Numbered from the stretch's first letter, positions 10,737-19,453 are shown. The stretch: DNA of 64,000 bases from Noviherbaspirillum aerium (GCF_008929045.1 NZ_VFAH01000005.1:248001-312000); one strand, 5' to 3'. The notes: generated by a model not told the origin, from the sequence alone. Numbers and translations are program-made.

Positions 10737-11080
10737 GGGATGACGGTATCTCTGCGATTGAACAGACGCTGCGCGAAAGGGCAGCGGAAAACGTTCATTC
10801 TACCCGATGCCGCCTTTCCTCCCGCTGCGCGGAACGCGCTCTTCTTCCGGTGGCAAGCAAACATGCCAGGATGCAAAGCTTTGCGCCAGCGAAGAAAAAA
10901 CGCGTTCCCGCTTCTTCCGCCGAGACTCCGGCAGGCATTCCCGCCGGCCGGGACTGGCAGCAACCGCGGCGTAGCGGTCATGGCAACGACTCCTCGGATG
11001 CCGGAACCAGACCCGCACCGGACACACATGGTGTAGTAAACTCGGATTTCCAACGAACCCGGCCAACACCTCCCTGCAGA
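10737..11080. other. Divergent intergenic region ffh / ypjD
   Basis: 344 bp between two divergent genes. One plus-strand frame stays open from 10850 into ypjD, but it has no plausible start context and no recognisable protein, so I treat it as non-coding. It presumably holds both promoters. I found no consensus -35/-10 pair that I trust. Confidence 0.4.
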
Positions 11081-11890
11081 ATGCATACCTATTTTTTCGT
11101 ATTGGCAGCCCTGCTTTATGCGGCCTGTGCCGCCCTGCCATCGAAGCAGCGCACGGCCATTTCAACGGGTACCGCGATCGGCTGGGCGCTGCACGGCGGG
11201 GCATTGTGGGCGGACATGCTCAGTCCCGGTACGCTGCGCATCGGTTTTGCGATCGTCTTGTCGGCCACCCTGTGGATTTCCGTCGCGGCATACTGGCTTG
11301 AAAACCGCAATTTCTCGCTCGACGGACTGCGCGTGCTGGTACTGCCAACGGCGGCGCTGGCAGTCATGCTGCCAGTGATGTTCCCGGGCAGCCTGATTCC
11401 CCTGCAGGGACGCTCCGCCCTGTTTCCGTGGCATGTCGCCATTGCCATCCTAGCTTACAGCTCGCTGACGATTGCGGCATTCCATGCGGTGCTGATGGCG
11501 CTGCAGGAGTCGCAGCTGCATGCATCCCCGAGCGAGGCGCGCGGCCGCTGGCTGGCCGTGGCGATCGAGCGGCTGCCCGCCCTGCTGACCATGGAAAAGC
11601 TGCTGTTCCGCATGATCAGCTTCGGTTTTACGCTGCTGACACTGACCGTGTTATCGGGCGTGTTCTTCTCCGAAGAGCTGTTCGGCACGGCCTTCCGCTG
11701 GGATCACAAGACCATTTTCACGATGTTGTCCTGGATGCTGTTCGGCCTGTTGCTGGCTGGACGCGTCTGGCGAGGATGGCGCGGCAAGACCGCGCTGCGC
11801 TTCACCCTCACCGGTTTTGCCACGCTGCTGCTTGCCTATGTCGGCAGCCGCTTCGTGCTTGAAGTGGTGCTGCACCGGAGCCTCGCATGA
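11081..11890 (+). CDS. ypjD: YpjD/CcsA-family inner-membrane protein
   Basis: Polytopic membrane protein of 269 residues with about eight hydrophobic segments, beginning MHTYFFVLAALLYAACAALP. It belongs to the cytochrome c assembly (CcsA/CcmC) superfamily, in its YpjD branch (FRWDHKTIFTMLSWMLFGLLL; WRGKTALRFTLTGF). YpjD sits next to ffh in Escherichia coli as well, which supports the name. Haem handling is implied by the superfamily but unproven for this branch. Start at 11081 marks the first hydrophobic helix. Confidence 0.85.
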   Translation: MHTYFFVLAALLYAACAALPSKQRTAISTGTAIGWALHGGALWADMLSPGTLRIGFAIVLSATLWISVAAYWLENRNFSLDGLRVLVLPTAALAVMLPVMFPGSLIPLQGRSALFPWHVAIAILAYSSLTIAAFHAVLMALQESQLHASPSEARGRWLAVAIERLPALLTMEKLLFRMISFGFTLLTLTVLSGVFFSEELFGTAFRWDHKTIFTMLSWMLFGLLLAGRVWRGWRGKTALRFTLTGFATLLLAYVGSRFVLEVVLHRSLA

Positions 11891-12141
11891 AACTTTTGAT
11901 ATGGGTGCTGCTCGCGGCACTGATCGTTTTCTGGGTTTTCCTCAGCAGGAAAAAGCAGAAGGCGAAGGCATCCCGCAAGCGCCCACGGGAATCAGCCGGG
12001 CGCACCGGCACCGGCGATGCGGAAATCATGATTCCCTGCACCCAGTGCGGCATCCATTTGCCGTATTCCGAAGCTGTGATCGGCGCAGCAGGCGCGCCTT
12101 TCTGCAGCGAAGCGCATCGCCTTCAGCATGACCGGCGCTAG
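11887..12141 (+). CDS. Small membrane-anchored Cys-rich protein (PP0621 family)
   Basis: Protein of 84 residues: an N-terminal transmembrane anchor (MKLLIWVLLAALIVFWVFLS), a basic linker and a zinc-ribbon-like C terminus with CTQC then CSEAH about 22 residues later. This matches the conserved proteobacterial PP0621 family of unknown function. The start overlaps the ypjD stop (ATGA), so the two are translationally coupled. Its TAG stop lies in the left end of a dispersed palindromic repeat (see 12138-12262). Confidence 0.75.
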   Translation: MKLLIWVLLAALIVFWVFLSRKKQKAKASRKRPRESAGRTGTGDAEIMIPCTQCGIHLPYSEAVIGAAGAPFCSEAHRLQHDRR

Positions 12142-12262
12142 GCTGTGTTTGCTCAGCGTCGCGACCGGTTCGGAGTGGCGTCGGGGAGGGCACACGCACG
12201 GACGTACGCCGAGCACGGCAGGCGCGGAGCCTGACCGAACTGCAGCTCGTCAGGCGCTGTGC
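12138..12262. repeat. Dispersed palindromic element, copy A (degenerate right end)
   Basis: Starts CTAGGCTGTGTTTG at the stop codon of the preceding gene and shares a long internal segment with copy B at 37359 (GGACGTACG, GAGCAC, GCAGGCG). The right end is decayed (GCAGCTCGTCA instead of GCAGCTTATCA). The approximate right boundary is inferred from alignment by eye. Confidence 0.7.
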
Positions 12263-12307
12263 AGACCGGAGCCGTCCGCGATCCGGATAACGGACGGACG
12301 ATAATCC

Positions 12308-13987
12308 ATGTACACGACACCTGCCACGTTGCCGGAGAGCCGCGACACCTTCTGGCGAACGCTCCAGACCTATTGCATTACCCGCATCCTGATCACGGTG
12401 GTGCTGCTGGCCTATTTCAGCTTCAATGCCATCCGCGACGACAGGGGCGCCGACCGTTTTGCGGACTGGCAAACCTGCGTTCTGTACTTGCTGACTGCCA
12501 TCGGCTTCGGCCTGATGTCGGCCTATGTGCGCCGGCGTTTCATGCTGCAGCTTCTGACTCAGGTGGCCATCGATATCGGCGCCATTTCATTGCTGTACGT
12601 CTTTGCCGGCGGCGCGCGCAGCGGACTTGCGATTCTTTACCTGTTTCCGCTGTCGGGGGCTGCGGTTTTGGCACCCCTGGTGATCGCCTTGTTTTTCGTA
12701 TCGATCGTCACCCTGACTCTGTTGGCCGAAAGCGTTCTTCAGGCGCTCAGTTCGGTTGCCGAAGTATCGCCTTCCCAGGCCGGCTTGTACGGCGCGGCCT
12801 TTTTCGCCGCCGTCTTCCTGGTCAACCGCCTGGCGGCCAGGCTGATCAAGCAGGAGGCTCTGGCCGCGCAGCGGGGCAGGGACTTGCAGCTGCAGGAAGC
12901 CATCAACCGGCTGGTAATTGCCGATATGGGCGACGGCATTCTTGTGGTGGGCGACGATACCGAGGTGTTTGCCGGGAATCCGGCGGCGGAGCGCATGCTG
13001 GGCATGTCCGTCGCCTATGGTCAGCCGCGCTACAAGCTGGCCGATCTGCCCGCGCTGGCGCCGATCGCCGATGCCTTCACGGCATGGCGCAAGGGGGATT
13101 CCGTGCGAATGGCGCATGACGGGGCCTCGATCTATGTCAAGGTCAAGCCCGTGGGAGGCAATACCCGCGGCGGTACGCGTGATGCCTGGCGGGAGCTTGC
13201 GGCACATCTCAAACTGCGCTTCGCCACCGTCGAGGGGGCCGGGCTCACCAATGACCGTACCGTCATCTTTCTGCAGGACGTCAGTGAGATCGAAAACCAG
13301 GCGCAGCAGCTCAAACTTGCCTCCATGGGGCGCCTGACTGCCAGCATCGCGCATGAAGTGCGCAATCCGCTCTCGGCCATTTCGCATGCGGCGTCGCTGC
13401 TTGGCGAAGATGTCATTGAGCCGACCCACAAGCGCCTTCTGAACATCGTCAGCGACAACGTGGTGCGTCTCAACCGCATGATCGAGGATATTCTGAAGCT
13501 GTCGCGCAAGGCCCATGCGCAGGCCGATCCGGTGAAACTGGCGCCGTTCCTGTCGGAGCTCGTGGGTGAACTCAGGGCGACCCACAAGATGGCGCCGGAC
13601 CTCATCCGGCTGGAAGACATGGCGCAGCTTCAAGTCCGCTTCGACGCGCTGCATCTGCGCGAAGTCGTCGTCAATCTGCTCTCGAACGCGCTCCGATATG
13701 CCAGCGGCCGGCCGGGCAGCATTTGCATCCATGCAGTGTTACCCATGGCCAATCGTCTGGAACTCCATATACAGGACGATGGTCCAGCCATTACCCCCGA
13801 AGTGCGGGCGCATCTGTTCGAGCCGTTCTACACCACCTCCAGCAAGGGTACCGGCCTGGGCCTCTACGTCGCGCGGGAATTGTGTTTGAATAACGACGCC
13901 ATGCTGGATTACGAATACCGGACGGATTCGCCGGGCGGCGCGCTGGACGAACCGAGCGGGCGCTTTGTGATCACCTTCGCCGTCTAG
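12308..13987 (+). CDS. pilS: Sensor histidine kinase PilS
   Basis: Membrane sensor kinase paired with PilR; in Pseudomonas PilSR controls sigma-54 transcription of the pilin gene pilA. The 559-residue protein has about six N-terminal transmembrane helices (residues 20-185), a PAS-like region (about 195-330), the phospho-acceptor H box SIAHEVRNPLSAI near residue 348 and a HATPase domain with N box NLLSNALRYA and GTGLGLYVAREL. Downstream pilR begins 48 bp later. The gene follows repeat copy A. Confidence 0.93.
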   Translation: MYTTPATLPESRDTFWRTLQTYCITRILITVVLLAYFSFNAIRDDRGADRFADWQTCVLYLLTAIGFGLMSAYVRRRFMLQLLTQVAIDIGAISLLYVFAGGARSGLAILYLFPLSGAAVLAPLVIALFFVSIVTLTLLAESVLQALSSVAEVSPSQAGLYGAAFFAAVFLVNRLAARLIKQEALAAQRGRDLQLQEAINRLVIADMGDGILVVGDDTEVFAGNPAAERMLGMSVAYGQPRYKLADLPALAPIADAFTAWRKGDSVRMAHDGASIYVKVKPVGGNTRGGTRDAWRELAAHLKLRFATVEGAGLTNDRTVIFLQDVSEIENQAQQLKLASMGRLTASIAHEVRNPLSAISHAASLLGEDVIEPTHKRLLNIVSDNVVRLNRMIEDILKLSRKAHAQADPVKLAPFLSELVGELRATHKMAPDLIRLEDMAQLQVRFDALHLREVVVNLLSNALRYASGRPGSICIHAVLPMANRLELHIQDDGPAITPEVRAHLFEPFYTTSSKGTGLGLYVARELCLNNDAMLDYEYRTDSPGGALDEPSGRFVITFAV

Positions 13988-14035
13988 ACGGCTGGCGGCT
14001 CGCTTTTCCAGTTCAACCCTACTATATATATAGAC

Positions 14036-15502
14036 ATGACTGCACCTCGCATCCTGGTGGTCGATGATGAAGCCGATCTGCGCGAATTGCTCGAGATCAC
14101 GCTGATCAAGATGGGCCTCGACGTCGACAGTGCCGATTGCCTCGCGGCTGCCCGCAGCCGGCTGGCGCAAACGGAATATGGACTGGTCCTGACCGACATG
14201 CGGCTGCCGGACGGATTGGGTATTGAACTGGTGCGTGAAGTCAGCGCTCTTCACAAGAACACGCCTATCGCGGTCATCACCGCGTATGGCAGCACCGACA
14301 ATGCGGTATCGGCACTGAAGGCGGGCGCCTTCGATTATCTCAGCAAGCCGGTGGCCCTGGACCAGCTGCGCCTGATGGTGCAATCGGCTTTGCGCATTCG
14401 CAAGACCGACTCGCAAGCAGCCGGAGCTCCGATGCCGGCTCCCGGAAGCGCATCGCCGCTGGTAGGGCAGTCGGGCGTGATGCAGGACCTGCGCGCGCAG
14501 ATCATCCGTCTTGCGCGCAGCATGGCGCCGGTAGCGATCACCGGCGAATCCGGCAGCGGCAAGGAACTGGCGGCGCGCGACATCCATGCGCATAGCGCGC
14601 GGGCGGACAAGCCGTTCATCGCCGTCAATTGCGGTGCGATCCCGGAAGCTCTGATGGAAGCCGAGTTCTTCGGCTATCGCAAGGGCGCATTCACGGGCGC
14701 CAACGATGATCGCGAAGGTTTCTTCCAGGCGGCCAACGGCGGCACGCTGATGCTCGATGAAGTCGCCGACCTGCCCTTGCCGATGCAGGTCAAGCTGTTG
14801 CGCGCCATCCAGGAACGGCGGGTGCGCAAGGTGGGTGCGACCACGGAGGAACCGGTGGATGTGCGCCTGATCAGCGCAACGCATCAAAATCTGGCCGAGT
14901 GCGTCGAGAACGGCAAATTCCGGCAGGATCTCTATTACCGGCTCAATGTGATCGAACTGCGGCTGCCGCCGCTGCGTGAACGGCTCGACGACATCGGACT
15001 GCTCTCGGATGCGATTCTCGCCCGCCTTTCAGGTTCCGGAACGCCCACGGTATTGTCGCCGGCCGCGCTCGAAGCGCTGCGCGGCTATTCATTCCCCGGC
15101 AATGTGCGCGAGCTTGAAAACGTGCTCGAGCGCGCCATGGCGTTCGCCAACGACGGCGTCATCGAAGTGGCGGACCTTGCGCTCAGGCGCACCGCATCCC
15201 CGCCGCCCGAGGCGGCACAAGCGGCCGGCCGATCAGCGGCAATTCCTTCGGCTCCCGCGGCGCATGCTTCTCCGGCTCCCGCCGAAGCCGCCGAATCGGT
15301 CCGGTCCGCTGAGCCGGCGGCTCGATCCTCCGGCCCCGTTTCATTGGTCGAGCAACTGGACAAGGTGGAGCGCGGGATCATCCTGGGCGCGCTGGAAAGC
15401 GCTCGATTCGACTTGCCGCAAGCAGCCGAAATGCTTGGCTTGAGCCACCGGCAGATGCAATACCGCATGCAGCGCCTATCCATTTCACAGCCAAAACAAT
15501 GA
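14036..15502 (+). CDS. pilR: Sigma-54-dependent response regulator PilR
   Basis: NtrC-type activator of 488 residues. The receiver domain (1-120) has LVVDDEAD, the phospho-acceptor Asp in LTDMRLPDG and the Lys in YLSKPV. The AAA+ domain (about 145-380) has Walker A GESGSGKE, the sigma-54 contact loop GAFTGA and Walker B LMLDEVADL. An Ala/Pro/Ser-rich linker (about 390-440) leads to a Fis-type HTH (AAEMLGLSHRQMQYRMQRL). Its stop overlaps the ampD start (ATGA). The 48-bp gap after pilS contains TATATATATAG, a possible extra promoter element. Confidence 0.95.
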   Translation: MTAPRILVVDDEADLRELLEITLIKMGLDVDSADCLAAARSRLAQTEYGLVLTDMRLPDGLGIELVREVSALHKNTPIAVITAYGSTDNAVSALKAGAFDYLSKPVALDQLRLMVQSALRIRKTDSQAAGAPMPAPGSASPLVGQSGVMQDLRAQIIRLARSMAPVAITGESGSGKELAARDIHAHSARADKPFIAVNCGAIPEALMEAEFFGYRKGAFTGANDDREGFFQAANGGTLMLDEVADLPLPMQVKLLRAIQERRVRKVGATTEEPVDVRLISATHQNLAECVENGKFRQDLYYRLNVIELRLPPLRERLDDIGLLSDAILARLSGSGTPTVLSPAALEALRGYSFPGNVRELENVLERAMAFANDGVIEVADLALRRTASPPPEAAQAAGRSAAIPSAPAAHASPAPAEAAESVRSAEPAARSSGPVSLVEQLDKVERGIILGALESARFDLPQAAEMLGLSHRQMQYRMQRLSISQPKQ

Positions 15503-16092
15503 AAACCTGCCTCATAGATGAGGATGGCTGGGCGAGCAATGCCGAGCGCCAGCCGTCGCCCAATTTCGACGAGCGCCTTCCCGGCACCGCGATCGACCTG
15601 CTCGTCATTCATAACATCAGCCTGCCGCCCGACCAGTTCGGCGGACCCTATATCGCCGACCTGTTCGGCAATCGCCTCGACTGCGAGGCGCATCCCTATT
15701 TCGATCAGCTCCGGTCGCTGAAAGTCTCGGCCCATTTTCTGATTCGCCGCGACGGCCACGTCATGCAATTCGTTTCGGCGAATCACCGGGCATGGCATGC
15801 CGGCCTGTCCTCGTTCTGCGGACGCGAGCGCTGCAACGACTTCTCGATTGGCATCGAACTTGAGGGCAGCGACTTCCAGCCGTTCGAATCCGCACAATAC
15901 GAAGCGCTCGCCGAGCTGACCGAGGCGCTGTGCCGGCGCTATCCGCTCGCGGCCGTGGCAGGCCATGAACATATCGCGCCGGGACGCAAAACCGACCCCG
16001 GTCCCTTCTTCGACTGGCATCGTTATCGCAAGTCCTTGATTCATCAATCGGTCCAGAAATCGTCGTCGAATCCGCTTAAATTTCCTGAGTGA
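15499..16092 (+). CDS. ampD: 1,6-anhydro-N-acetylmuramyl-L-alanine amidase AmpD
   Basis: Cytoplasmic zinc amidase that cleaves the peptide from anhydro-muropeptides during cell-wall recycling; its loss derepresses AmpC-type systems in other bacteria. Zinc ligands are recognisable: His in LLVIHNISLPP, His in AGHEHIAPGRKTDPGP and the Asp of that motif. The FVSANHRAWHAG and FSIGIELEG segments fit the amidase_2 fold. The 197-residue length is normal. Its ATG overlaps the pilR stop codon, an unusual coupling of pilus regulation and wall recycling. Confidence 0.95.
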   Translation: MKTCLIDEDGWASNAERQPSPNFDERLPGTAIDLLVIHNISLPPDQFGGPYIADLFGNRLDCEAHPYFDQLRSLKVSAHFLIRRDGHVMQFVSANHRAWHAGLSSFCGRERCNDFSIGIELEGSDFQPFESAQYEALAELTEALCRRYPLAAVAGHEHIAPGRKTDPGPFFDWHRYRKSLIHQSVQKSSSNPLKFPE

Positions 16093-16151
16093 ATCGCAAA
16101 AATGTCAAGCGCCGAACAGGCCTATTTTTATTGCGCATCAAATAAAAAGGG

Positions 16152-16180
16152 TTGCATAGCTCCCCACCCGGCACTAGAAT
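16152..16180 (+). promoter_or_regulatory. Sigma-70 promoter of nrdA
   Basis: TTGCAT at 16152-16157, spacer of exactly 17 bp and TAGAAT at 16175-16180. The -10 hexamer lies inside the first NrdR-like box. Confidence 0.75.
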
Positions 16181-16186
16181 TAGTAT
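16171..16186. promoter_or_regulatory. NrdR-like box 1
   Basis: ACTAGAATTAGT (16173-16184) fits the palindromic core of the published NrdR consensus (CwA..AT..TwG type) with imperfect centre. It overlaps the -10 hexamer, so a bound repressor would block RNA polymerase. Confidence 0.65.
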
Positions 16187-16201
16187 CAATCGAGGCATGC
16201 A

Positions 16202-16217
16202 CCACTAGATCTAGTAG
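16202..16217. promoter_or_regulatory. NrdR-like box 2
   Basis: Perfect palindrome ACTAGATCTAGT (16204-16215), starting 31 bp after box 1. NrdR typically binds two boxes about three helical turns apart, which matches this spacing. Confidence 0.7.
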
Positions 16218-16462
16218 TCACCCCCGATACCCCCAATAAGGGCTGTTCAAGTAGTTCCTCAATGTAAACATGCAGTTGCGGGCGGGCAGCGAACAGCTCT
16301 CCCATACGAATGCAATCCGAACGGTGCGATGCCAGACCCCGGCAGGGTGTCGCTCGCGCTGCTGGGACCGGTTTGCATTGGACAGCGAACGTTGCCTGCA
16401 AGGGGCGTTCTAATTAATAACCACCACAGCTGCACAGCTGTCGCGATACGTCAGGAGGCGAG

Positions 16463-19402
16463 ATGCACTCAACGCAAGAAGTTTCACTAAAGTCTGGCAC
16501 AGAATTCGGCCTGGTCCCTCCTCATGCTCCTACCTCAGCTTCCACAGCCAACATGAACATCAACCTCGGCGATTACAAGATCATTCGCCGCAATGGTGCA
16601 GTTGTTGGCTTCGAGCCGTCGAAGATTTCCATTGCGATGACGAAGGCCTTCCTCGCCGTGAACGGCGGGCAGGGTGCCGCTTCGGCACGCGTGCGTGAAC
16701 TGGTCGAGCAGCTCACCGCCGGTGTGGTGTCGGCGCTGGTGCGCCGCCAGCCGGCGGGCGGGACCTTCCATATCGAAGACATCCAGGACCAGGTGGAACT
16801 GGCGCTGATGCGTTCCGGCGAACATGATGTCGCCCGCGCCTATGTGCTGTATCGCGCCAAACGCATGGAAGAGCGCGCCCAGCAGCAGGCCGCCAAGCCG
16901 TCCGACGAGCCGCAGATGCATGTCATCGAAGACGGCCAGCGCCGTCCGCTCGACATCAACCAGGTGCGCGCACTCATCGCGGCAGCTTGCGTTGGCCTGG
17001 AAAAGCATGTCGATGCCGAAGCCATCCTGGCCGAGACCGTCAAGAATCTGTACGACGGCGTTCCCGTCGAAGAGCTCCACAAGTCCGCCATCCTGGCTGC
17101 CCGCGCGCTGATGGAAAAGGACCCGGCGTACAGCAGGGTGACCGCGCGTCTGCTGATGCACACCATCCGCAAGGAAGTCTTCGGCCAGGAAGTCGCGCAG
17201 GCCGATGCCGCGGCGCACTACATCGATTACTTCCCCCAATACATCAAGAAGGGCATCGAGGCGGATCTGCTCGACACCAAGCTGGCCCAGTTCGACCTCA
17301 AGAAGCTGGCCGAAGCATTGCAGCCGGACCGCGACCTGCAGTTCGGCTACCTCGGCCTGCAGACCCTGTACGACCGCTACTTCCTGCATATCGAAGGCAC
17401 CCGCATCGAAATGCCGCAGGCCTTCTACATGCGTGTCGCGATGGGTCTGTCCCTCAACGAAATCAACCGCGAAGAACGCGCGATCGAGTTCTACAACCTG
17501 CTGTCCTCGTTCGACTTCATGAGCTCGACGCCGACGCTGTTCAATTCCGGCACACAACGTTCGCAGCTCTCCTCCTGCTACCTGACCACCGTCGCCGACG
17601 ACCTCGACGGCATCTACGAGGCGATCAAGGAAAACGCGCTGCTGGCCAAGTTCGCAGGCGGCCTGGGCAATGACTGGACCCCGGTGCGCGCGCTCGGCGC
17701 CCACATCAAGGGCACCAACGGCAAGTCCCAGGGCGTGGTCCCCTTCCTGAAGGTGGTCAACGACACCGCCGTCGCGGTCAACCAGGGCGGCAAGCGCAAG
17801 GGCGCGGTCTGTGCCTACCTGGAAACCTGGCACATGGATATCGAGGAATTCCTCGACCTGCGCAAGAACACCGGCGACGACCGCCGCCGCACGCACGACA
17901 TGAACACCGCGAACTGGATTCCCGACCTGTTCATGAAGCGCGTGATGGAGAAGGGCGAATGGACGCTGTTTTCGCCGTCCGATGTTCCCGACCTGCACGA
18001 GAAATACGGCAGGGCCTTCGAGGATGCCTACACCGGCTACGAAGCCAAGGCTGCGCGCGGCGAGCTCAAGCTGTTCAAGAAAGTCCAGGCGCTCGACCTG
18101 TGGCGCAAGATGCTGTCGATGCTGTTCGAGACCGGACATCCGTGGATCACATTCAAGGATCCCTGCAATATCCGTTCCCCGCAGCAGCATGTCGGCGTCG
18201 TCCACAGCTCCAACCTGTGCACCGAGATCACGCTCAACACCAACGAATCCGAAATCGCGGTCTGCAATCTCGGTTCGGTCAACCTGCCGGCGCACATGAA
18301 GGACGGCAAGCTGGACCACGCCAAGCTCGAGAAGACCATCCGCACCGCGATGCGCATGCTCGACAACGTGATCGACATCAACTATTACGCGGTCAAGAAG
18401 GCACGTGATTCCAACCTGCGCCACCGTCCGGTCGGCATGGGCATCATGGGATTCCAGGACTGCCTGCACATGATGCGCATCCCGTATGCATCGATGGACG
18501 CGGTGGAATTCGCCGACCGTTCGATGGAAGCCGTCTGCTACTACGCCTACTGGGCATCGACCGAACTGGCGGAAGAACGCGGCCGTTACAGCTCCTACCG
18601 CGGTTCGCTGTGGGATCGCGGCATCCTGCCCCAGGATTCCCTCAAGCTGCTGGCAGAGGAACGCGGCGGCTATCTTGAGGTCGATACCACTGAGACCATG
18701 GACTGGTCGGCCCTGCGCTCCCGCATCAAGCAGTTCGGCATGCGCAATTCGAACTGTGTGGCGATCGCTCCGACGGCGACCATTTCCAACATCATCGACG
18801 TGTCCGCCTGCATCGAGCCGACTTACCAGAACCTGTACGTGAAGTCGAACCTGTCGGGCGAATTTACCGAGATCAACGAGCACCTGGTGCGCGACCTGAA
18901 GGCGCGCGGACTGTGGGACGAAGTGATGGTCGCCGACCTCAAGTATTTCGACGGCAGCCTCGCCAAGATCGACCGCATCCCGCAGGATCTGCGCGAGATC
19001 TACGCAACGGCATTCGAAGTCGAGCCGAAGTGGCTGGTGGAAGCGGCATCCCGTCGCCAGAAATGGATTGACCAGGCGCAATCACTGAACATCTACATGG
19101 CCGGCGCATCGGGCAAGAAGCTCGACGAAACATACAAGCTGGCATGGCTGCGCGGACTGAAAACCACGTACTACCTGCGCACGATCGGCGCCACCCATGC
19201 CGAAAAATCGACCACCAAGGCCGGTGCGCTCAATGCGGTGTCCGTCACGTCGGGCGTAGGCAGCGGCGTGGGTGCGTCCGCACCCGTGGCTGCGGCCCCG
19301 GCGGTCCCTGCCGCATCCGCAGCGGAAGTTGAGCTCGCCGGACCGGCATGCATGCTGCGCCCGGGCGATCCCGGCTTCGATGAATGCGAAGCCTGCCAGT
19401 AA
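16463..19402 (+). CDS. nrdA: Class Ia ribonucleotide reductase alpha subunit (two ATP-cones)
   Basis: Reduces ribonucleoside diphosphates to dNDPs with NrdB. The 979-residue protein is about 200 residues longer than E. coli NrdA because it has an additional N-terminal ATP-cone (about residues 36-135) before the standard one (about 150-245, DGQRRPLDINQVRALI). Active-site residues are present: Cys372 (SSCYL), Asn584/Cys586/Glu588 (NLCTE), Cys601, the Tyr903-Tyr904 radical pair, and the C-terminal CEAC swivel cysteines. Pseudomonas aeruginosa NrdA has a comparable double cone. Upstream are two NrdR-like boxes. Confidence 0.97.
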   Translation: MHSTQEVSLKSGTEFGLVPPHAPTSASTANMNINLGDYKIIRRNGAVVGFEPSKISIAMTKAFLAVNGGQGAASARVRELVEQLTAGVVSALVRRQPAGGTFHIEDIQDQVELALMRSGEHDVARAYVLYRAKRMEERAQQQAAKPSDEPQMHVIEDGQRRPLDINQVRALIAAACVGLEKHVDAEAILAETVKNLYDGVPVEELHKSAILAARALMEKDPAYSRVTARLLMHTIRKEVFGQEVAQADAAAHYIDYFPQYIKKGIEADLLDTKLAQFDLKKLAEALQPDRDLQFGYLGLQTLYDRYFLHIEGTRIEMPQAFYMRVAMGLSLNEINREERAIEFYNLLSSFDFMSSTPTLFNSGTQRSQLSSCYLTTVADDLDGIYEAIKENALLAKFAGGLGNDWTPVRALGAHIKGTNGKSQGVVPFLKVVNDTAVAVNQGGKRKGAVCAYLETWHMDIEEFLDLRKNTGDDRRRTHDMNTANWIPDLFMKRVMEKGEWTLFSPSDVPDLHEKYGRAFEDAYTGYEAKAARGELKLFKKVQALDLWRKMLSMLFETGHPWITFKDPCNIRSPQQHVGVVHSSNLCTEITLNTNESEIAVCNLGSVNLPAHMKDGKLDHAKLEKTIRTAMRMLDNVIDINYYAVKKARDSNLRHRPVGMGIMGFQDCLHMMRIPYASMDAVEFADRSMEAVCYYAYWASTELAEERGRYSSYRGSLWDRGILPQDSLKLLAEERGGYLEVDTTETMDWSALRSRIKQFGMRNSNCVAIAPTATISNIIDVSACIEPTYQNLYVKSNLSGEFTEINEHLVRDLKARGLWDEVMVADLKYFDGSLAKIDRIPQDLREIYATAFEVEPKWLVEAASRRQKWIDQAQSLNIYMAGASGKKLDETYKLAWLRGLKTTYYLRTIGATHAEKSTTKAGALNAVSVTSGVGSGVGASAPVAAAPAVPAASAAEVELAGPACMLRPGDPGFDECEACQ

Positions 19403-19413
19403 TATTCGGCATG

Positions 19414-19453
19414 AAGCCGGCCCGCAATCATCGATTGTTTGCGGTGCCGGCTT
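19414..19453 (+). promoter_or_regulatory. Large hairpin between nrdA and nrdB
   Basis: AAGCCGGC (19414-19421) pairs with GCCGGCTT (19446-19453) and CCGCAA (19422-19427) with TTGCGG (19439-19444), separated by one bulged T. This gives a 14-bp stem without a T-run, so it looks more like an mRNA processing or stability element than a terminator. Confidence 0.65.

Larger units (their letters stand above)
16093..16462 (+). other. nrdAB upstream regulatory region and long leader
   Basis: 370 bp without a gene. It contains the nrdA promoter, two NrdR-like boxes, a leader of about 275 nt and, 21 nt before the ATG, the perfect palindrome ACAGCTGCACAGCTGT (16426-16441). An SD sequence, AGGAGG, lies at about 16453-16458. 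Confidence 0.7.

Noticed and set aside
10850-11080. N-terminal extension of the YpjD protein from 10850
   Set aside because: The extra 77 residues are Arg/Pro-rich, have no SD and would precede a natural membrane-protein start.
16535-19081. 848-residue open frame antisense to nrdA
   Set aside because: It lies wholly over a well-conserved nrdA. Long antisense frames are expected in GC-rich codon use, and the translation shows no known domain.
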